Of a stretch of DNA of 64,000 bases, positions 11,535 to 30,227 are shown piece by piece; positions within the stretch are counted from its first letter, which is position 1, and each line of letters opens with the position of its first letter. This stretch comes from Aureobasidium sp. EXF-3400 (taxonomy: Eukaryota > Ascomycota > Dothideomycetes > Dothideales > Saccotheciaceae). The translations under genes were made by a program, and so were the position numbers. The stretch is from assembly GCA_024195585.1 (NCBI GenBank), contig SWBL01000150.1, positions 1 to 64,000 on the forward strand, written 5' to 3'. The notes below the pieces were generated by a model. It made no database searches. It saw only the letters and a list, made by a program, of their open reading frames with translations, and had not been told where the DNA came from.

Positions 11535-13231
11535 TCAATCGTCTCCAAATTTCTCATTCATCTCTACACTCTTCCTCGCAAACCGACTCTTCTCTCGCAT
11601 ACGCTTCCCATATCTGAAGAAAATAAATGGCATGACGCAAAACAAAGTAGCCACTCCCGCAATAATGGATCCTGCGATATTCGAGCCTAGTCCAGTAAAC
11701 ATCTGATGCGCAAACAGAGGCATTACACCAGAGACTATCCCTCGCAGGAATGCCAGAGCCGCAAGACTTGACGATGCGTACACAGTATACGAATCTGACA
11801 AGTAAGCGTTGAGGGTATATGCAAACTCATTGGCTGCAAATCCCACCAGCACTAGACCCAGCAACGATACAATCCAGTGTATATGCACATAAGGAGGAAT
11901 GGTCCATGAGAACAACCAGAGACCCATAGCGAGACAAGGTGCCGCTATCGCAAACCCGATGATCTTGTCTTCAGGTTCAACCTTCTTGTTCTGTTGTTTC
12001 TTGCTGTGGAGCACGTGCAAGTCCCAAAAGCGCGGGAGTATGCTAAAAGGCACTCCAATGGCGATTGCTACGAAGGTCAGCGATGATGTTGTCGAGCTCC
12101 AGCCGTATTGACCATATACCACAGTGAGAGACTCGGTGAATAGATACACCAATCCCCATGCCGTGGCGTTCATCAACGATACGAGAATGATGATTGGTTC
12201 GGTGCAGCCGAGTTGGATGGGCCTCCAGAATATGACACGCAGAAGCTCTCGAGTATCTTTTATTGAGTCTGGACTTTCTGCGGCTTCCAAATCTGTGATG
12301 TTGACTTTTCGCAATTGCTCGATCTTGGTCTCTAGACGTTTGGATGGACGACTTTCCTTGGTCGCGAAAAGTATGGCAAGGATACCTGCCGTCACCATTG
12401 CTGCTGTGTAGTATATCCACCGCCTGATGTTTAGTCAGCAGGAAAATCCACGATGGACAAGTCAAAATTTTACCAGCCGATTGATGCTGCAATGAAAGAG
12501 CCATAGATGGGTCCCACAGTCAGTCCGAGTGTAGTAAAACTATTCCAGACCAGTATCCACCACAACCTTGACTCATCTCCGAATAAGTCTTCGATGCTGC
12601 CTGCGAGTACCACCGACGGTACCGCTGAGGCAAAGCCGGAGAAGAAGCGGCCGATGAATACGCCAGCAACATGAGGAACAACACCAACTATCAGACATGC
12701 AATACTATACACTGCAGTGGAGTATAAATAAGGATTGTGTCGTCCCAGCGCCTCTGAGCATGGTGGCATGACTAGCCCACCAAGAGCCTGTCCGAGTTGG
12801 TACCTGTGCAGATGTCAGATATACTCATCGCTGTGTACAGGAAAAGAACACCGCACATGAAACTAAATGCTACCAAAGCGTAGACGCTTCCGGAACTATA
12901 CTCATATTTTGCTTTACTCGCTGCAGAAGGCTGTTACTCGATTTCAATCAGCTTGGCGCAAACGGGATGTCGACTCTGGCTTGTACTCACTCCAGTTGTG
13001 CTAATTACAGTTCTTCAAACAAATCAGCTCGAGGTATGCTATCACTGGGATTCTGCAAAACTCATACGTGTAAAACTCAAGAAAGACGATGATACTGGTA
13101 TCGAAGACTTTCCGCTTAATCGGCCAGTTGCGTGGGTAGTCTTCATGCTGCTTGTCCCATTGCACTCGGTTTGAATTTGTTCTCTGTAGTCCTGCTTCAG
13201 ATATACGTTGCTCAGTGTCATCTTGGTGCAT
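11535..13231 (-). CDS. MFS transporter of the DHA1 (multidrug/polyamine) type
   Basis: Spliced product of about 490 residues from five minus-strand exons: 13231-13068, 13012-12987 (26 nt), 12920-12857, 12803-12474 and 12423-11535. The cytoplasmic N-terminus contains VQWDKQHEDYPRNWPIKRK, the typical entry motif of fungal DHA1 drug:H+ antiporters, followed by helix 1. Splicing restores SFMYQLGQALGGLVMPPCSE, the conserved helix-2 to loop region; unspliced reading breaks it with stops. VGVVPHVAGVFIGRFFSGFA and the SIGWRWIYYTAAM join across the last intron are helices 4 to 6. After a charged central loop (KESRPSKRLETKIEQLRKV) come six more helices and a basic tail (RYGKRMREKSRFARKS). The exon 2 acceptor (TTTGAAG) is unusual and the small-exon boundaries are my best phase-consistent solution, so the N-terminal joins are less certain than the family. 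Confidence 0.82.
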
Positions 13232-13790
13232 CGTTACGAGACAAGATCGGATAAAGAAGTAGTTGGAAGGTGAGAGTGCCGTAAGAAAGTAGGTGCGCTT
13301 TCGCAAAATTTCAACCTTGATGGATAGGCATTGTATATCAAAGCGCCCTCTTTAGCGAGCAGCCCACGACAAGATCAGCAGTGACGAATAATGTTTCCTT
13401 GCTTCCTTGGCTTTGAGAGGTCTTGGTACGAAAACGAGGGACGTTTGTGGAGTTCCGCAGTGTACTCCGAACGCTATATATGGTGCGTTGACCGTATCCA
13501 GACATTGCATATCATCCGCACGTCATCTCATACCAATGATCTTCAGGATAATTACCTCAATGCAGTCGGAGTCTGTATATCTGTATTTCCTTTCTGGGCA
13601 TAGATTTAGTGAACTGGTGGTTACGTCCGGAAGCCATGATGCAGCTGTCAAAAGAAGGACTGGGGCATCATAAGATGCGATTGAAGCCTACATCTTTGAT
13701 GCGATCTTGATTTGTGTGAGAATCACTTTCAATCTCTCATTGTTTTGCCATAGCTTTATCGCATACCATCAAGGTTGCAAAAGCACGGCA
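13232..13790. promoter_or_regulatory. Divergent promoter region between MFS transporter and threonine aldolase
   Basis: 559 bp separating two head-to-head start codons. No specific operator is recognisable, but the arrangement means both genes draw on this one region for their upstream signals. Co-regulation is an inference. Confidence 0.4.
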
Positions 13791-15020
13791 ATGTCAACAC
13801 CACGCAAAGATTCACCCTGCAGTCCAGAACCAACAAAAAACAAACTCGACATCGACTCAGTCGAACAACTACTCAAGACTCATGTAGAAGGAACAGAATG
13901 GGGAAGTTCCTCAGCATATGATTTCCGCAGTACGTTCTTTCCCTCTTTCTCTCCATCATCATCCTCTCCTACTTACTGACTTTTGCCTCTCTCAGGTGAC
14001 GTGAGAACAACACCATCCCTACGCATGCTAGCAGCCACAATGATCACAACCCTCTCCGACGACGTATTCCGCGAAGACCCCACCACATTATCCTTTGAAC
14101 AAGATATGGCCACTCGCTGCAACCTTCTTGCCTCAGCTTTTGTCATCACAGGCACTATGGCCAATCAATTGGGACTACGGACACTACTCACTCAACCTCC
14201 TCATGCGATACTCACAGCATCTCATTCCCATATTGTGGAAAATGAAGCAGGAGGTCCCGCGTTTCTATCAGGAGCCATGATGCAGTGTGTCACGCCAAAG
14301 AATGGATTGTATCTGACATTGCAAGATGTCAAAGACCACGCCATCCTCAGCGATAACGTACATAAATGTCCCACCCGCGTCATCTCCCTCGAAAACACCA
14401 TCAGCGGCATCATCGTCCCCCTCACCACAATGCAAGAAATAAGTTTCTGGTGCAGATCCAACGACATAAAACTGCACTTAGACGGCGCCCGTCTTTTCGA
14501 AGCAGTGGCTTCGGGAGCAGGTAGTCTAGCTGACTATTGCAGCTTATTCGACACTGTAGCTCTAGATTTCAGTAAAGATTTAGGTGCACCAATGGGAGCT
14601 ATGATTCTCGGTAACGAAGCATCAATCACCCAAGCACGAAGGATAAGAAAAAGTATTGGTGGGGGAATGAGACAAGCTGGTGTTTTAACTGCTGCTGCAC
14701 AGGTTGCCGTGGATGAAAACTTCGGAGAGGGAGCATGGGGCTCGAAAAGTGGGAAATTGAGGGTTGTGCATGAGAGAGCGAAGAGAGTGGGAAGGATGTG
14801 GGAGGCCAAAGGAGGAAAGTTGCAGAAAATGGTGCAGACGAATCAGGTTTGGATGGATTTGGATGGGCTTGGAGTCACAGCTGAGGAGTGGAATGGGATA
14901 GGAGAGCGAAGAGGTTTATTGCTCGATGGACCTAGACTTGTTCTCCATCATCAGATTACTGAAGATGCGATAGATCGGCTGGACTTGGCTTTTGCTGATT
15001 TGTTCGAGGCCAAGGATTAA
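13791..15020 (+). CDS. L-threonine aldolase (low specificity, PLP-dependent)
   Basis: Two exons (13791-13929 and 13996-15020) give 387 residues; the 66-nt intron splits a Ser codon and restores YDFRSDVRTTPS, the start of the fold-type I aldolase domain. The enzyme cleaves L-threonine or L-allo-threonine to glycine and acetaldehyde using pyridoxal phosphate. Visible landmarks: EDPTTLSFEQDMA near the N-terminus, where the family has D/E-D-P-T...LE; TGTMANQLGLRTL for phosphate binding; ASHSHIVENEAGGPAFLSGA, whose His stacks on the cofactor; DIKLHLDGARLFEA with the Asp-Gly-Ala-Arg that contacts the pyridine nitrogen; and VALDFSKDLGAPMGAMI with the Schiff-base lysine. Most relatives read SKGLGAP, so the Gly to Asp change next to the lysine is a small oddity. 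No targeting signal is evident; cytosolic action is expected. Confidence 0.93.
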
Positions 15021-15437
15021 TTGCATAGGATAGACATAGATGCTTTCGATGAGATTCAGCATATAGATATAGAGTCAGAGATCACCATACCTATCTCACT
15101 TGCCTCGCGTCTTTCACATCAGACTATATTCGAAAGATGTATGATCTTCGCCATTTCCGTGCCATAGCGACGGAGAAGAAGCAAAGAACACGGGGGGTGG
15201 AAGAGACCAAAGAAGTAGCGAAGTCAAATCAAAACTTGATAAACAGCCAGCAATGAACGCAAGGCAAAATGGTATCTAGCGCGAAAAGTAAATACAAAAT
15301 AGTGAAGAGGAGAAAAGGGAGTAGCAAGAAGGAAAAGGAAAATGCAAAAAGAAAAACATAAAGCGCAGCCATAATGCCGTAATATCATATCACATCGTCC
15401 GCATCATCATCCTCGTCCTTCATCATGCGCCATCAAC
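15021..15437. other. Short convergent 3' region
   Basis: About 415 bp between the 3' ends of the threonine aldolase (plus) and the large low-complexity protein gene (minus). Purine-rich on the plus strand (GAAGAGGAGAAAAGGGAG around 15300). No gene seen. Confidence 0.5.
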
Positions 15438-18431
15438 TCAAGTACCAACATATACAGGCGCACCGATTCTGCCCTTAATCTCCTCCCTGTGTTTCTCTCT
15501 CTTGACCTGCTCTTTCCTCTCCCTTCTTCTCACCATCCTACTTCTTAGACCGCCAAAGTCCCATCGTCTTTTGTGTCTCTGACTCAGGCGTCTCAAACTC
15601 TCTGTACTCTGCGCAGCCATCCTCAACAAGTCACTGCTTTTTCTTTTCCTGAGAGTCGGGAATGAAACAAACAGCCTGGTGAGAAGGGATGTCTGCTTCT
15701 GGCTATCGTGTGTGCGCAGAGAACGCTGATTGGCGGAAGCGATGGAAACATGATGACGACGCACATTGGTGCCGTGGCGGTCGATACCTAGAGAGTTGCC
15801 TAGCATAAAGCCTCCTTGGCCTCTGAAACCAGGTAGTCGCACGCTCAGGCGTTTCGGCCTCCAGTTCCTGGTTTCCTCCAGAGATGCCAGACTTTGGACA
15901 TCAGACGTATCTCCACCTGAGGGTAACTCATCATCTGAGTATTCTTCCTCGCTATCTGTAAAATCATCCCAGAACCCTCGAGGTCGCCAGAAGGGGTGGA
16001 GTGTTGTATCTCTGTCATGTTGACTCTTTGGTCTTTGCGACGAAGTGCTGTTGCGACGAGACAAGGAAGAGGTAAGGAAGGGCTGTATCAACGTTTCCGA
16101 GTATCTTCGAGCTTTTTCGACAAGAGATGGTCGGCGGAGCGGCGGTGAAGGTGGGGCTGGAGTTTTACAGAATTGCGAAGAGGGAGTTGCGGGACTGATG
16201 ATTACGGCAGGGAGACGAGGTGGTTGGGGAGCTGTGCGTGGGTTTCGAAGAGGAGAGTCAACTTCAGCATGACTGTTGTCTTCGAAAGCAGGAGGTGTTG
16301 GCAGGTCGTTAACGGCAGGGAACGTGGGATGGAAAGTTTCGTTGGCAGACTCGTTCTCATCCTCGGGTGTGAGAAGAGCATCGATGTTCCTGTCTTGATC
16401 TGCGTCCTGAGCTTCAGCTAGACGCCTTTTGGCTACATGCTGGACCATGAGCAGGGATCTGTTGCCATGAGGATATAGATTGATGGCTTGGGCCTCGTTC
16501 AACTCCATCGAATCTGTGCGATCGGAAAGTTGCGAGAAAGGACTTGTACTCGAGTGGAGCATGCGAATATCCCTGGAGTCTGAAGATTTGCGAGGCGAAG
16601 TCTGCTGGGGATAGTATGACAAGGCTGTTGTTGACGGGTTCTTCTGTTGTGACGGCAGCAATAGTCTGTGATCAGTGGGTCTAGCACGTTCCACAGATAG
16701 CCTCGGCGGACGTTCCAGCTCAGGCGATTCAAGCTCGGCGTCGAGAGAGTATCTTTTCCATCCTTGCTGTGAGCCGAGCTTGATCTTCGCATCCTGACCA
16801 TTCACGCGCCGGAACACGTCCCTCGGGGCATTCCCGGAAGAGCTGGTATCGGTATGGACGGGCGCAGACACATGGCGCAGTCTGGCTCGCGCTGGTTGGG
16901 CTTCTTGCTCGGGAGATGCATAGTCAAGCCAGATGTCGCTGTTGAGGTCCACTTCCTGATCTAGAGACGTACGTGGAGTCTCGCCGTCAATATAATCTCG
17001 CTTCAGAGAAATGTGATTCTTCGGATGATGAAGTCGACCCTGCCGAGGAGTAAGTAAATGTGTCTTGTCGTTTGCGTCGCTCGACATGGAAGAGCGAGAC
17101 GAGCGACGCTCAGGTATGACAATTACCGGCACTTTGGTGACGCGACCAGTCTCGGGGTTAGAGACAGATCGCGCTGCATCGACATCTCCGTTGACCAAGT
17201 GTTTGCGTACACGCAGGGGTGTTATCTTGGGAGTCGAGAAATGTTGAGACTCGAGAGAGCTACGTCTCGAAGAGGTATCGTCGCGCAGAGTATCAACCCT
17301 GCTGACACGTCGAAGAGCTGGTTGTTTCTGCTGAGGTGGAGCGGCGAGTACGAAGGCTTCAATGACAGTGGACGTGGTGGAGGCAGCAGACAGACGTTTT
17401 GACTTTTCGTTCCGCATGTGCTGATACAAGGGGTCAAGATCCGTTTCAGACCAATCAAGCGTCTCTCCATGCTTGACTGTAGAAGGGCTTCCGTTGGCTC
17501 CCTCAGAAAGCGGCATGACTGCAGATGCTGATCTTTTGTGACTGCTAGTCGGTATCCTCTCACTGGGTGTTGTTTGTTGCTGAGGTTCGGCTGCACGCCT
17601 CTTTCGGATGGTCACATTCCTCATGAAATTGCCAGCCTCAGAGTCGGGAGTAGAAGAAGCCGCTCTGTGCACATCTTCAGGAGTGATGTATTCGACCGGA
17701 TTGGAAGAAATGGCAGGCGCGGGAAAGGCTCGAAGTGTTTCTTGTGTTGGAGTCGTCTCTCCAGAACCAGATAAAGAACCCCTCAGCGAGTGTGGCCTCT
17801 CTGGGATGCCTAGAGGCAGACTGCTCAGTCGCATGCCTCTTGTCGCATCCAACCACCTGTGTCCTGCCTCAGATCTCAGTGGAAGACTGGCCTGACTCGT
17901 GCTGGCACTGGCTTGACTTTGAGTCTCTCTTGCCGTCATGAAGGATTCGGCGCGTGAGGAAGCAGAGTGTGGTATGGTGGGTCGTGGCGGCGCAAGTTCT
18001 TTGGTACGAGTATTGGGTGGAGTCAAGTCGGGAGTTGGAGGCCTCTGTTGATTTGGTGGCGTGCTGGTACCTGCTTCTGCTCGTGGCAAGGGTACCAGGT
18101 GGGCATATGTTGCGCTCACATTGCGCGATCGTGTAGGCGGTGTGGGAGGGAGTGTCGAGTTGCGGCGCATGAGGGATATGGATGGAGCGTCTCTGGGCCG
18201 GTATCCTTCGTGCATATCACCATCCGAGAGGTCCGAATCGTCGTCATCATCAGAAAAGTCGGCATGTCTAGGTGATTCGGCCTTTTCGGTGGTCTGTCGC
18301 GAAGGCAGTGATTTGTAGGCTTGTAGGAAATTGCCATCTCTAAAGGATTGCTCTAGTAGAGCGAATGCCTTGTCAAAATGTGAGGTAGGCATATCGAGGG
18401 GTGATTCGTAGTCGAGTGGTCGTAAAAACAT
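15438..18431 (-). CDS. Large Ser/Pro-rich protein of unknown function
   Basis: Single minus-strand frame of 997 residues from the ATG at 18431 (an in-frame TTG precedes it by one codon). The N-terminus (LDYESPLDMPTSHFDKAFAL) contains a predicted amphipathic helix. An acidic run (FSDDDDDSDLSDGD) follows at ~residue 60. Residues ~90-700 are disordered: Ser, Pro, Thr and Arg, with many RRNS, RRSS and SP/TP sites suited to kinases. Near residues 785-815 lies an aromatic block, TLHPFWRPRGFWDDFTDSEE, followed by acidic residues, and about 60 residues later PGFRGQGGFMLGNSLGID. These look like conserved short motifs rather than a folded domain. The C-terminal ~90 residues are strongly basic with a charged helix (RMVRRRERKEQVKREKHREE). 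I do not recognise a named family; a signalling or cell-polarity scaffold is one possibility but is not shown. Confidence 0.8.
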   Translation of the reverse strand: MFLRPLDYESPLDMPTSHFDKAFALLEQSFRDGNFLQAYKSLPSRQTTEKAESPRHADFSDDDDDSDLSDGDMHEGYRPRDAPSISLMRRNSTLPPTPPTRSRNVSATYAHLVPLPRAEAGTSTPPNQQRPPTPDLTPPNTRTKELAPPRPTIPHSASSRAESFMTARETQSQASASTSQASLPLRSEAGHRWLDATRGMRLSSLPLGIPERPHSLRGSLSGSGETTPTQETLRAFPAPAISSNPVEYITPEDVHRAASSTPDSEAGNFMRNVTIRKRRAAEPQQQTTPSERIPTSSHKRSASAVMPLSEGANGSPSTVKHGETLDWSETDLDPLYQHMRNEKSKRLSAASTTSTVIEAFVLAAPPQQKQPALRRVSRVDTLRDDTSSRRSSLESQHFSTPKITPLRVRKHLVNGDVDAARSVSNPETGRVTKVPVIVIPERRSSRSSMSSDANDKTHLLTPRQGRLHHPKNHISLKRDYIDGETPRTSLDQEVDLNSDIWLDYASPEQEAQPARARLRHVSAPVHTDTSSSGNAPRDVFRRVNGQDAKIKLGSQQGWKRYSLDAELESPELERPPRLSVERARPTDHRLLLPSQQKNPSTTALSYYPQQTSPRKSSDSRDIRMLHSSTSPFSQLSDRTDSMELNEAQAINLYPHGNRSLLMVQHVAKRRLAEAQDADQDRNIDALLTPEDENESANETFHPTFPAVNDLPTPPAFEDNSHAEVDSPLRNPRTAPQPPRLPAVIISPATPSSQFCKTPAPPSPPLRRPSLVEKARRYSETLIQPFLTSSLSRRNSTSSQRPKSQHDRDTTLHPFWRPRGFWDDFTDSEEEYSDDELPSGGDTSDVQSLASLEETRNWRPKRLSVRLPGFRGQGGFMLGNSLGIDRHGTNVRRHHVSIASANQRSLRTHDSQKQTSLLTRLFVSFPTLRKRKSSDLLRMAAQSTESLRRLSQRHKRRWDFGGLRSRMVRRRERKEQVKREKHREEIKGRIGAPVYVGT

Positions 18432-19935
18432 CAAGTCGTCGCTTTGTACAGATGGTGAAGGGCATTGGCACGCTCAGTGCATATCGTAGACGGAAAAGAT
18501 GGTCAAGACGCGGTCAGTTGGATTGAAGCCTGTAACAAGCAGAAGCTGGAAACAAGTCTGCGCAGATGCAAACACAAATGTGCAGCGACAACGATCCAGT
18601 CGTCGGTTACACGCGCGGCCCACGGTCACTTAACACAGAGAGAGGGTGGCCGAGTTGGAGAGGATTGGTTGGTTGGCGGACAGCGAACGCGAAGCGCATG
18701 CACAGCAAATCAATCGGCTAAGCCATGCACCAGAGCCCGGGATCTTGCACACCGAACGTCACTGTTTCATGACTGAATAGGAAGGACCGATGCAGCCAGC
18801 CTCAAGCCAGGACGGAGAAACAGGCAGGCACAGCACTCAAGACAAAAAAGACGCGAAAATAATCAAGAGTTGGAAACCACGATCGCGCCGGCTTTTTGGC
18901 AGGAGAGACAGACGTCACTCCGCTCCTTCCTTTTGCGAAACGCGGAGAGAAGAGGGCTCGCTTGTTCCTGGTGTTCCTTGCTCACCTCTTCCAATGATGC
19001 ATACAGCTCTTGAATGCCGCTATGCACAAGCTTAGGTGTGTAGCTTGAATACATGTAACACGTAAATCATTCTACCTATTTTGTTGTTGTTATCGTGATA
19101 GCCATCATCCTGTGTTCAGCAGTGTCGAACACCACTGTGACGCTTGTCTTGATTGTTTTAATGTCACACGATGTCCGAAAAGCAATTGACCTATCAGAAC
19201 TGCAGCAAAGTTTTCATCCATGCATGTTCGCTAACTCCACTACATTTTCGCCCATTTCCTATCTACTTCATCATGCTTGTTGGACTATTGGACTTGTTGT
19301 CGCATACAACATTGATGGAAATGTTGGTGGTTGGTAGCACCCTGTTCTCGAAGCTTGGATATCGTTTCAATGAGCCACAAACCCGCGCCTCGGATGATAA
19401 AGTACGCGCTTTCACCTTGATGCCATGGCTGTGCAAGAATTGGAGTCTAAAGATACACCGGTACTGGTCTCGGAGTCTCATATTTTGCTAGCCACATTGT
19501 GTCATTATAGGCTGTGCTGAAACGGGCTCTCTTCATGTTCAAGGCCTAGACCTGAATCAGGTCATTAGTACAATATTGCCGTACTGCGCATTGCTTTGTT
19601 CGCGTTGCTGAGCAGTTCTGAGTAATCAAATGCGGCAACCGCAATACGTGGTGGGCTGGCCAATCGATTTGAACGAGTTTTGATTCATCGCATGCTAACA
19701 TGACCTTTTCTGCCCTCCGCGGCCGTCCCTTTGACCTCGTTGACAGATGATATCGACGAGGTCCCAGCCAGAGCAAGAAAGCGTAGACTTAGACGCCGAG
19801 CCCTTTTAAAATCTCCACATGCATTTTTGCCTTTTCTCAAGTCACAAACTCGTCTTTTTAGTTGTCGAGACTTTGCGCCAGCATTCAACCGAAGAAAAGA
19901 TTTTTCATTTCAAAAAGAACAACGGGGGGAATCGT
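18432..19935. other. Intergenic region between the large protein gene and eL34
   Basis: About 1.5 kb with no supported gene. Both flanking genes are on the minus strand, so it holds the upstream region of the large protein gene (18432 onward) and the 3' end of eL34. A GGCCGAGTTGG word at 18650 resembles a tRNA A box, but nothing tRNA-like follows. Confidence 0.45.
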
Positions 19936-20692
19936 TTAGCGGCGGGCCGAGTTCTCCTTGAGGACCTTCTTGACGATCTTCTGCTCCTCGATCAGGAAGG
20001 CGCGGACGACGCGGTCCTTGACGCAGTTGGCGCAGCGGGAACCACCGTAGGCACGCTGGACGGTCTTCTTGGGGCGCGAGATGGTAGCGTACTCGCGGGG
20101 ACGGAGGGCGGGAACCTGAAGAGGGACCGGTGTTAGTTTCGGTGTTGTGCTGAAATCATGTCCAAGAGATTCATCGAGGGGGTTGCGTAATGTAATTGTT
20201 GTTGTTGAGGTTTAGGTCGGCAAGTCGAAAAGCAATCCAGGTAGGTAGGTGGGTAGGTCGAAGTAGGATGTGTTCGAGAATCTCTTGGACGATTGGATAT
20301 CAACTTACACCGGCAAGCTTGACACCACAGTCACCACACTTGGGAGCGGTACCCTTCTTCTTGATGTGAAGGTAACGGAGCTCGCCACCGGGAGTCTTGA
20401 TGACTCTGACCTTGTTGGACTTGGTGTTGTAGCTGGAAGCAGCATATGTCAGCGCGTCTGTTTCATGCCAGAAGTTGCGTAGAGTTGTGCGATTTTCGGA
20501 GAATGATAGAGCGATCGTAAATGGGAGGGTTTGCGCAGTCGTTCGGTGCGAAGGTGCGTCGTGTGGGTGTGTGCAAAATTGCGCGGTGTCGACTTACGGT
20601 TGCCTGCGGCGCTGCGAAGAGGGTCAGTATTTCAAAATTTCAGTCGACAGCATATCTCCAGGACGTACGTAGGTGAGTCTGTTGGAGGGCAT
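19936..20692 (-). CDS. RPL34: 60S ribosomal protein eL34
   Basis: Four minus-strand exons, 20692-20669, 20611-20598, 20432-20309 and 20115-19936, give 113 residues. The protein reads [20 protein letters not shown], then [20 protein letters not shown], then [20 protein letters not shown], then [20 protein letters not shown], and ends [10 protein letters not shown]. This is eL34 of the large ribosomal subunit over its full usual length. CGDC and CANC are the paired cysteines of its zinc-binding site. The three introns (57, 165 and 193 nt) have good donors and acceptors. Exon 2 is only 14 nt, and without it the frame is lost. Like other ribosomal protein genes it carries early introns, and it shares a 482-bp upstream region with PRP8 on the other strand. 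Confidence 0.96.
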
Positions 20693-21174
20693 CTTGACGG
20701 TATTTGATGTGTCGCTGGGTGATGAATGGTCTCGTCTCGCGGAATCTCAATCTCAATGTCAGGGCAGGCGCAGAATTTGGCAGTCGCACTGTGGGGCTTG
20801 GCAGCTTCCTTCTTCGAGTCCGAATTTCTACCGGTTCAGAAGGAAGTCGCGATCGACTTGTCTTGGCGCGCTTTCCCCGAAAGTTGAGCTTGAGGATCAT
20901 AGCGCAAAGTAGAGAGCGTCGCCACGACTTTTACACACTCGAGCAGGTCGAAGCCATCGGCATCACTGCGCCAACGATTGACACAACCGGAGCTTCTATA
21001 TCGACGTGTCACTGCGCGTCTTTCCATTCGCCTTACTCTGCGTCTACCTATCTGAGGACGCCATCTTACAAACATCGCGGTCGGGGAAGCAGCAATAGCT
21101 GCCCGTGATTAGATCACCGCCCCCATCGCTGCGACCATCTACACCTTCGCCAACAGACATATCCTATCATCGAC
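20693..21174. promoter_or_regulatory. Bidirectional promoter region of RPL34 and PRP8
   Basis: 482 bp between divergent start codons of two essential, highly expressed housekeeping genes. No TATA element is evident. The PRP8 side ends in a CA-rich leader (CGACATGTCTGC around the start). Confidence 0.45.
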
Positions 21175-28575
<7,401 letters not shown>

Positions 28576-30227
28576 AGAATTGATGAGGTGGGGGTTTGGT
28601 GAGGTGTTACACTTTTTGGTTTTCAACAGGCATGAAATCAGCATGGCGTTATCTGTATATAAATTATAGTTACCACGAAAGACAAACAAACATTGTACTT
28701 CTAGAGACCTTTCTCATTCCCATTCTCATTGGCGTAAGAAAACAAACATCAGTTCGTGTTCTATACGATCATTGATCGACTTTGACATTGGGAGTAGTCT
28801 TTGGTGGTCTTGATGCCCGCTCATCTCGCTATCGTATGTATTCTCGTCGCAAACCATCAAGGAGGGGACGGTAGCTTGTCACATCTTGGAAGTATTGGTA
28901 TGGTTAGAGGGGAGCAGATAATTTTGCTGCATCCAATTAGGCATAATAGAGAGGGGACGAGATTAGCAGGTGACTGCCGTACGGCACGTCTTCCTACCAA
29001 AAACACAAACTGAAAAACAGTCGAGCAGTCATCGAGCAATCGCCGTGTATATCCTTTTCTACGCTATATAGCTTTCCACTCTGGAAGGGTGCGCTCTTTG
29101 TAATAGTGCTCAAGGGGAAATACTTGTGTCGATGCAGGCAGTAGTTTGAGCGAATAGGGTGATATGAGCAACAACACCGGAAACCTGTCTTATCACGCCA
29201 ACTGCACCCAATGTGAGGTTGGCGGCGAGAGATCAGTTAAAGAAATGTCGTACATTATGCTTGTAATGCTGTTGTTATTTTCGAGGTGGTATAATCTTCC
29301 TGCTCTCTACGGAGTGGTAGATACCTAGAAATCTCTGACCTCACGTGTCGAAGTGATAAATCTACTACGGTACCTAGCAGCCAACAAGGCCAGGTGTCGA
29401 CTGCACTGTCTCGGTGAATCTTCATCGAGCTCCGAGATAGAGAGTAGCAAACGCTTGAACATGGGTTTGGAGCACAAAATCGATGAAGGGATTGTTCTCT
29501 ATCTGCAAACACCGTGTCTTTGTCCATCAATGTCCTCTGATCATTGATTGGGAGCTGGAGGGGACTTTGCAATATGTTCTAGGAACTCTTGCTTTGTCTT
29601 GTGTTCTCTATAGCCATGATTCACGGAGCTCGTCTAGGGGAAGAGAGTTCTTTTCTAAGGCTACCACAAGCACCTTCAATCTTGTCAGCGTCCACTACGA
29701 GGCTGTAGAGCTTCAATCTTGGATGGCTGTGAAGGATGGTTCGAGCAGGCAGGTTTGTAGGTACTTCACCTTTCGGGTAGCCGGGCATGAGAAGTGATGA
29801 AGTGGTATGATGAGTCCAAGTATCCTCCACCACTGAGGCAATGGCTATGAAGCTTTCAGAAGGACGGGTTGACCGTGCTGCCGTGTCTTTGGTCTGGTAG
29901 AAGCTATCCATGGTGTAGAGAAGTACCGGTCATACCATCGTCACTCTTCCCGGCCTTGAAGCCTTGCAAGGCACATCTGAGGAAGCAGCGTTGGCCAGCA
30001 TGGCTATCTGTTGAGCCTTCACAAGGCCTTACTTGAGGGTGAATGCTGGCTGGCTGTAGCATCACTATGAGCCGGTGAGGTGCGTTGAGCTTCGGCCATC
30101 ATCGCAAAGCCAGCTGAAAACGCCCATGAATTTCTCACCCTTGGCTTTCGAACTCTGCTTCCTCATTCCGCGACATAGCACCCTTTCATCTCTTGCTTCT
30201 TCTTCTTCTTTCTCTTTGATGAACTAG
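28576..30227. other. PRP8 3' flank and start of the gene-poor island
   Basis: About 1.65 kb with no frame that looks like a protein. The first ~150 bases probably hold the PRP8 terminator region (T-rich with a TATATAAATTATAG stretch near 28655). The rest shows no repeat that I can define. Confidence 0.4.
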
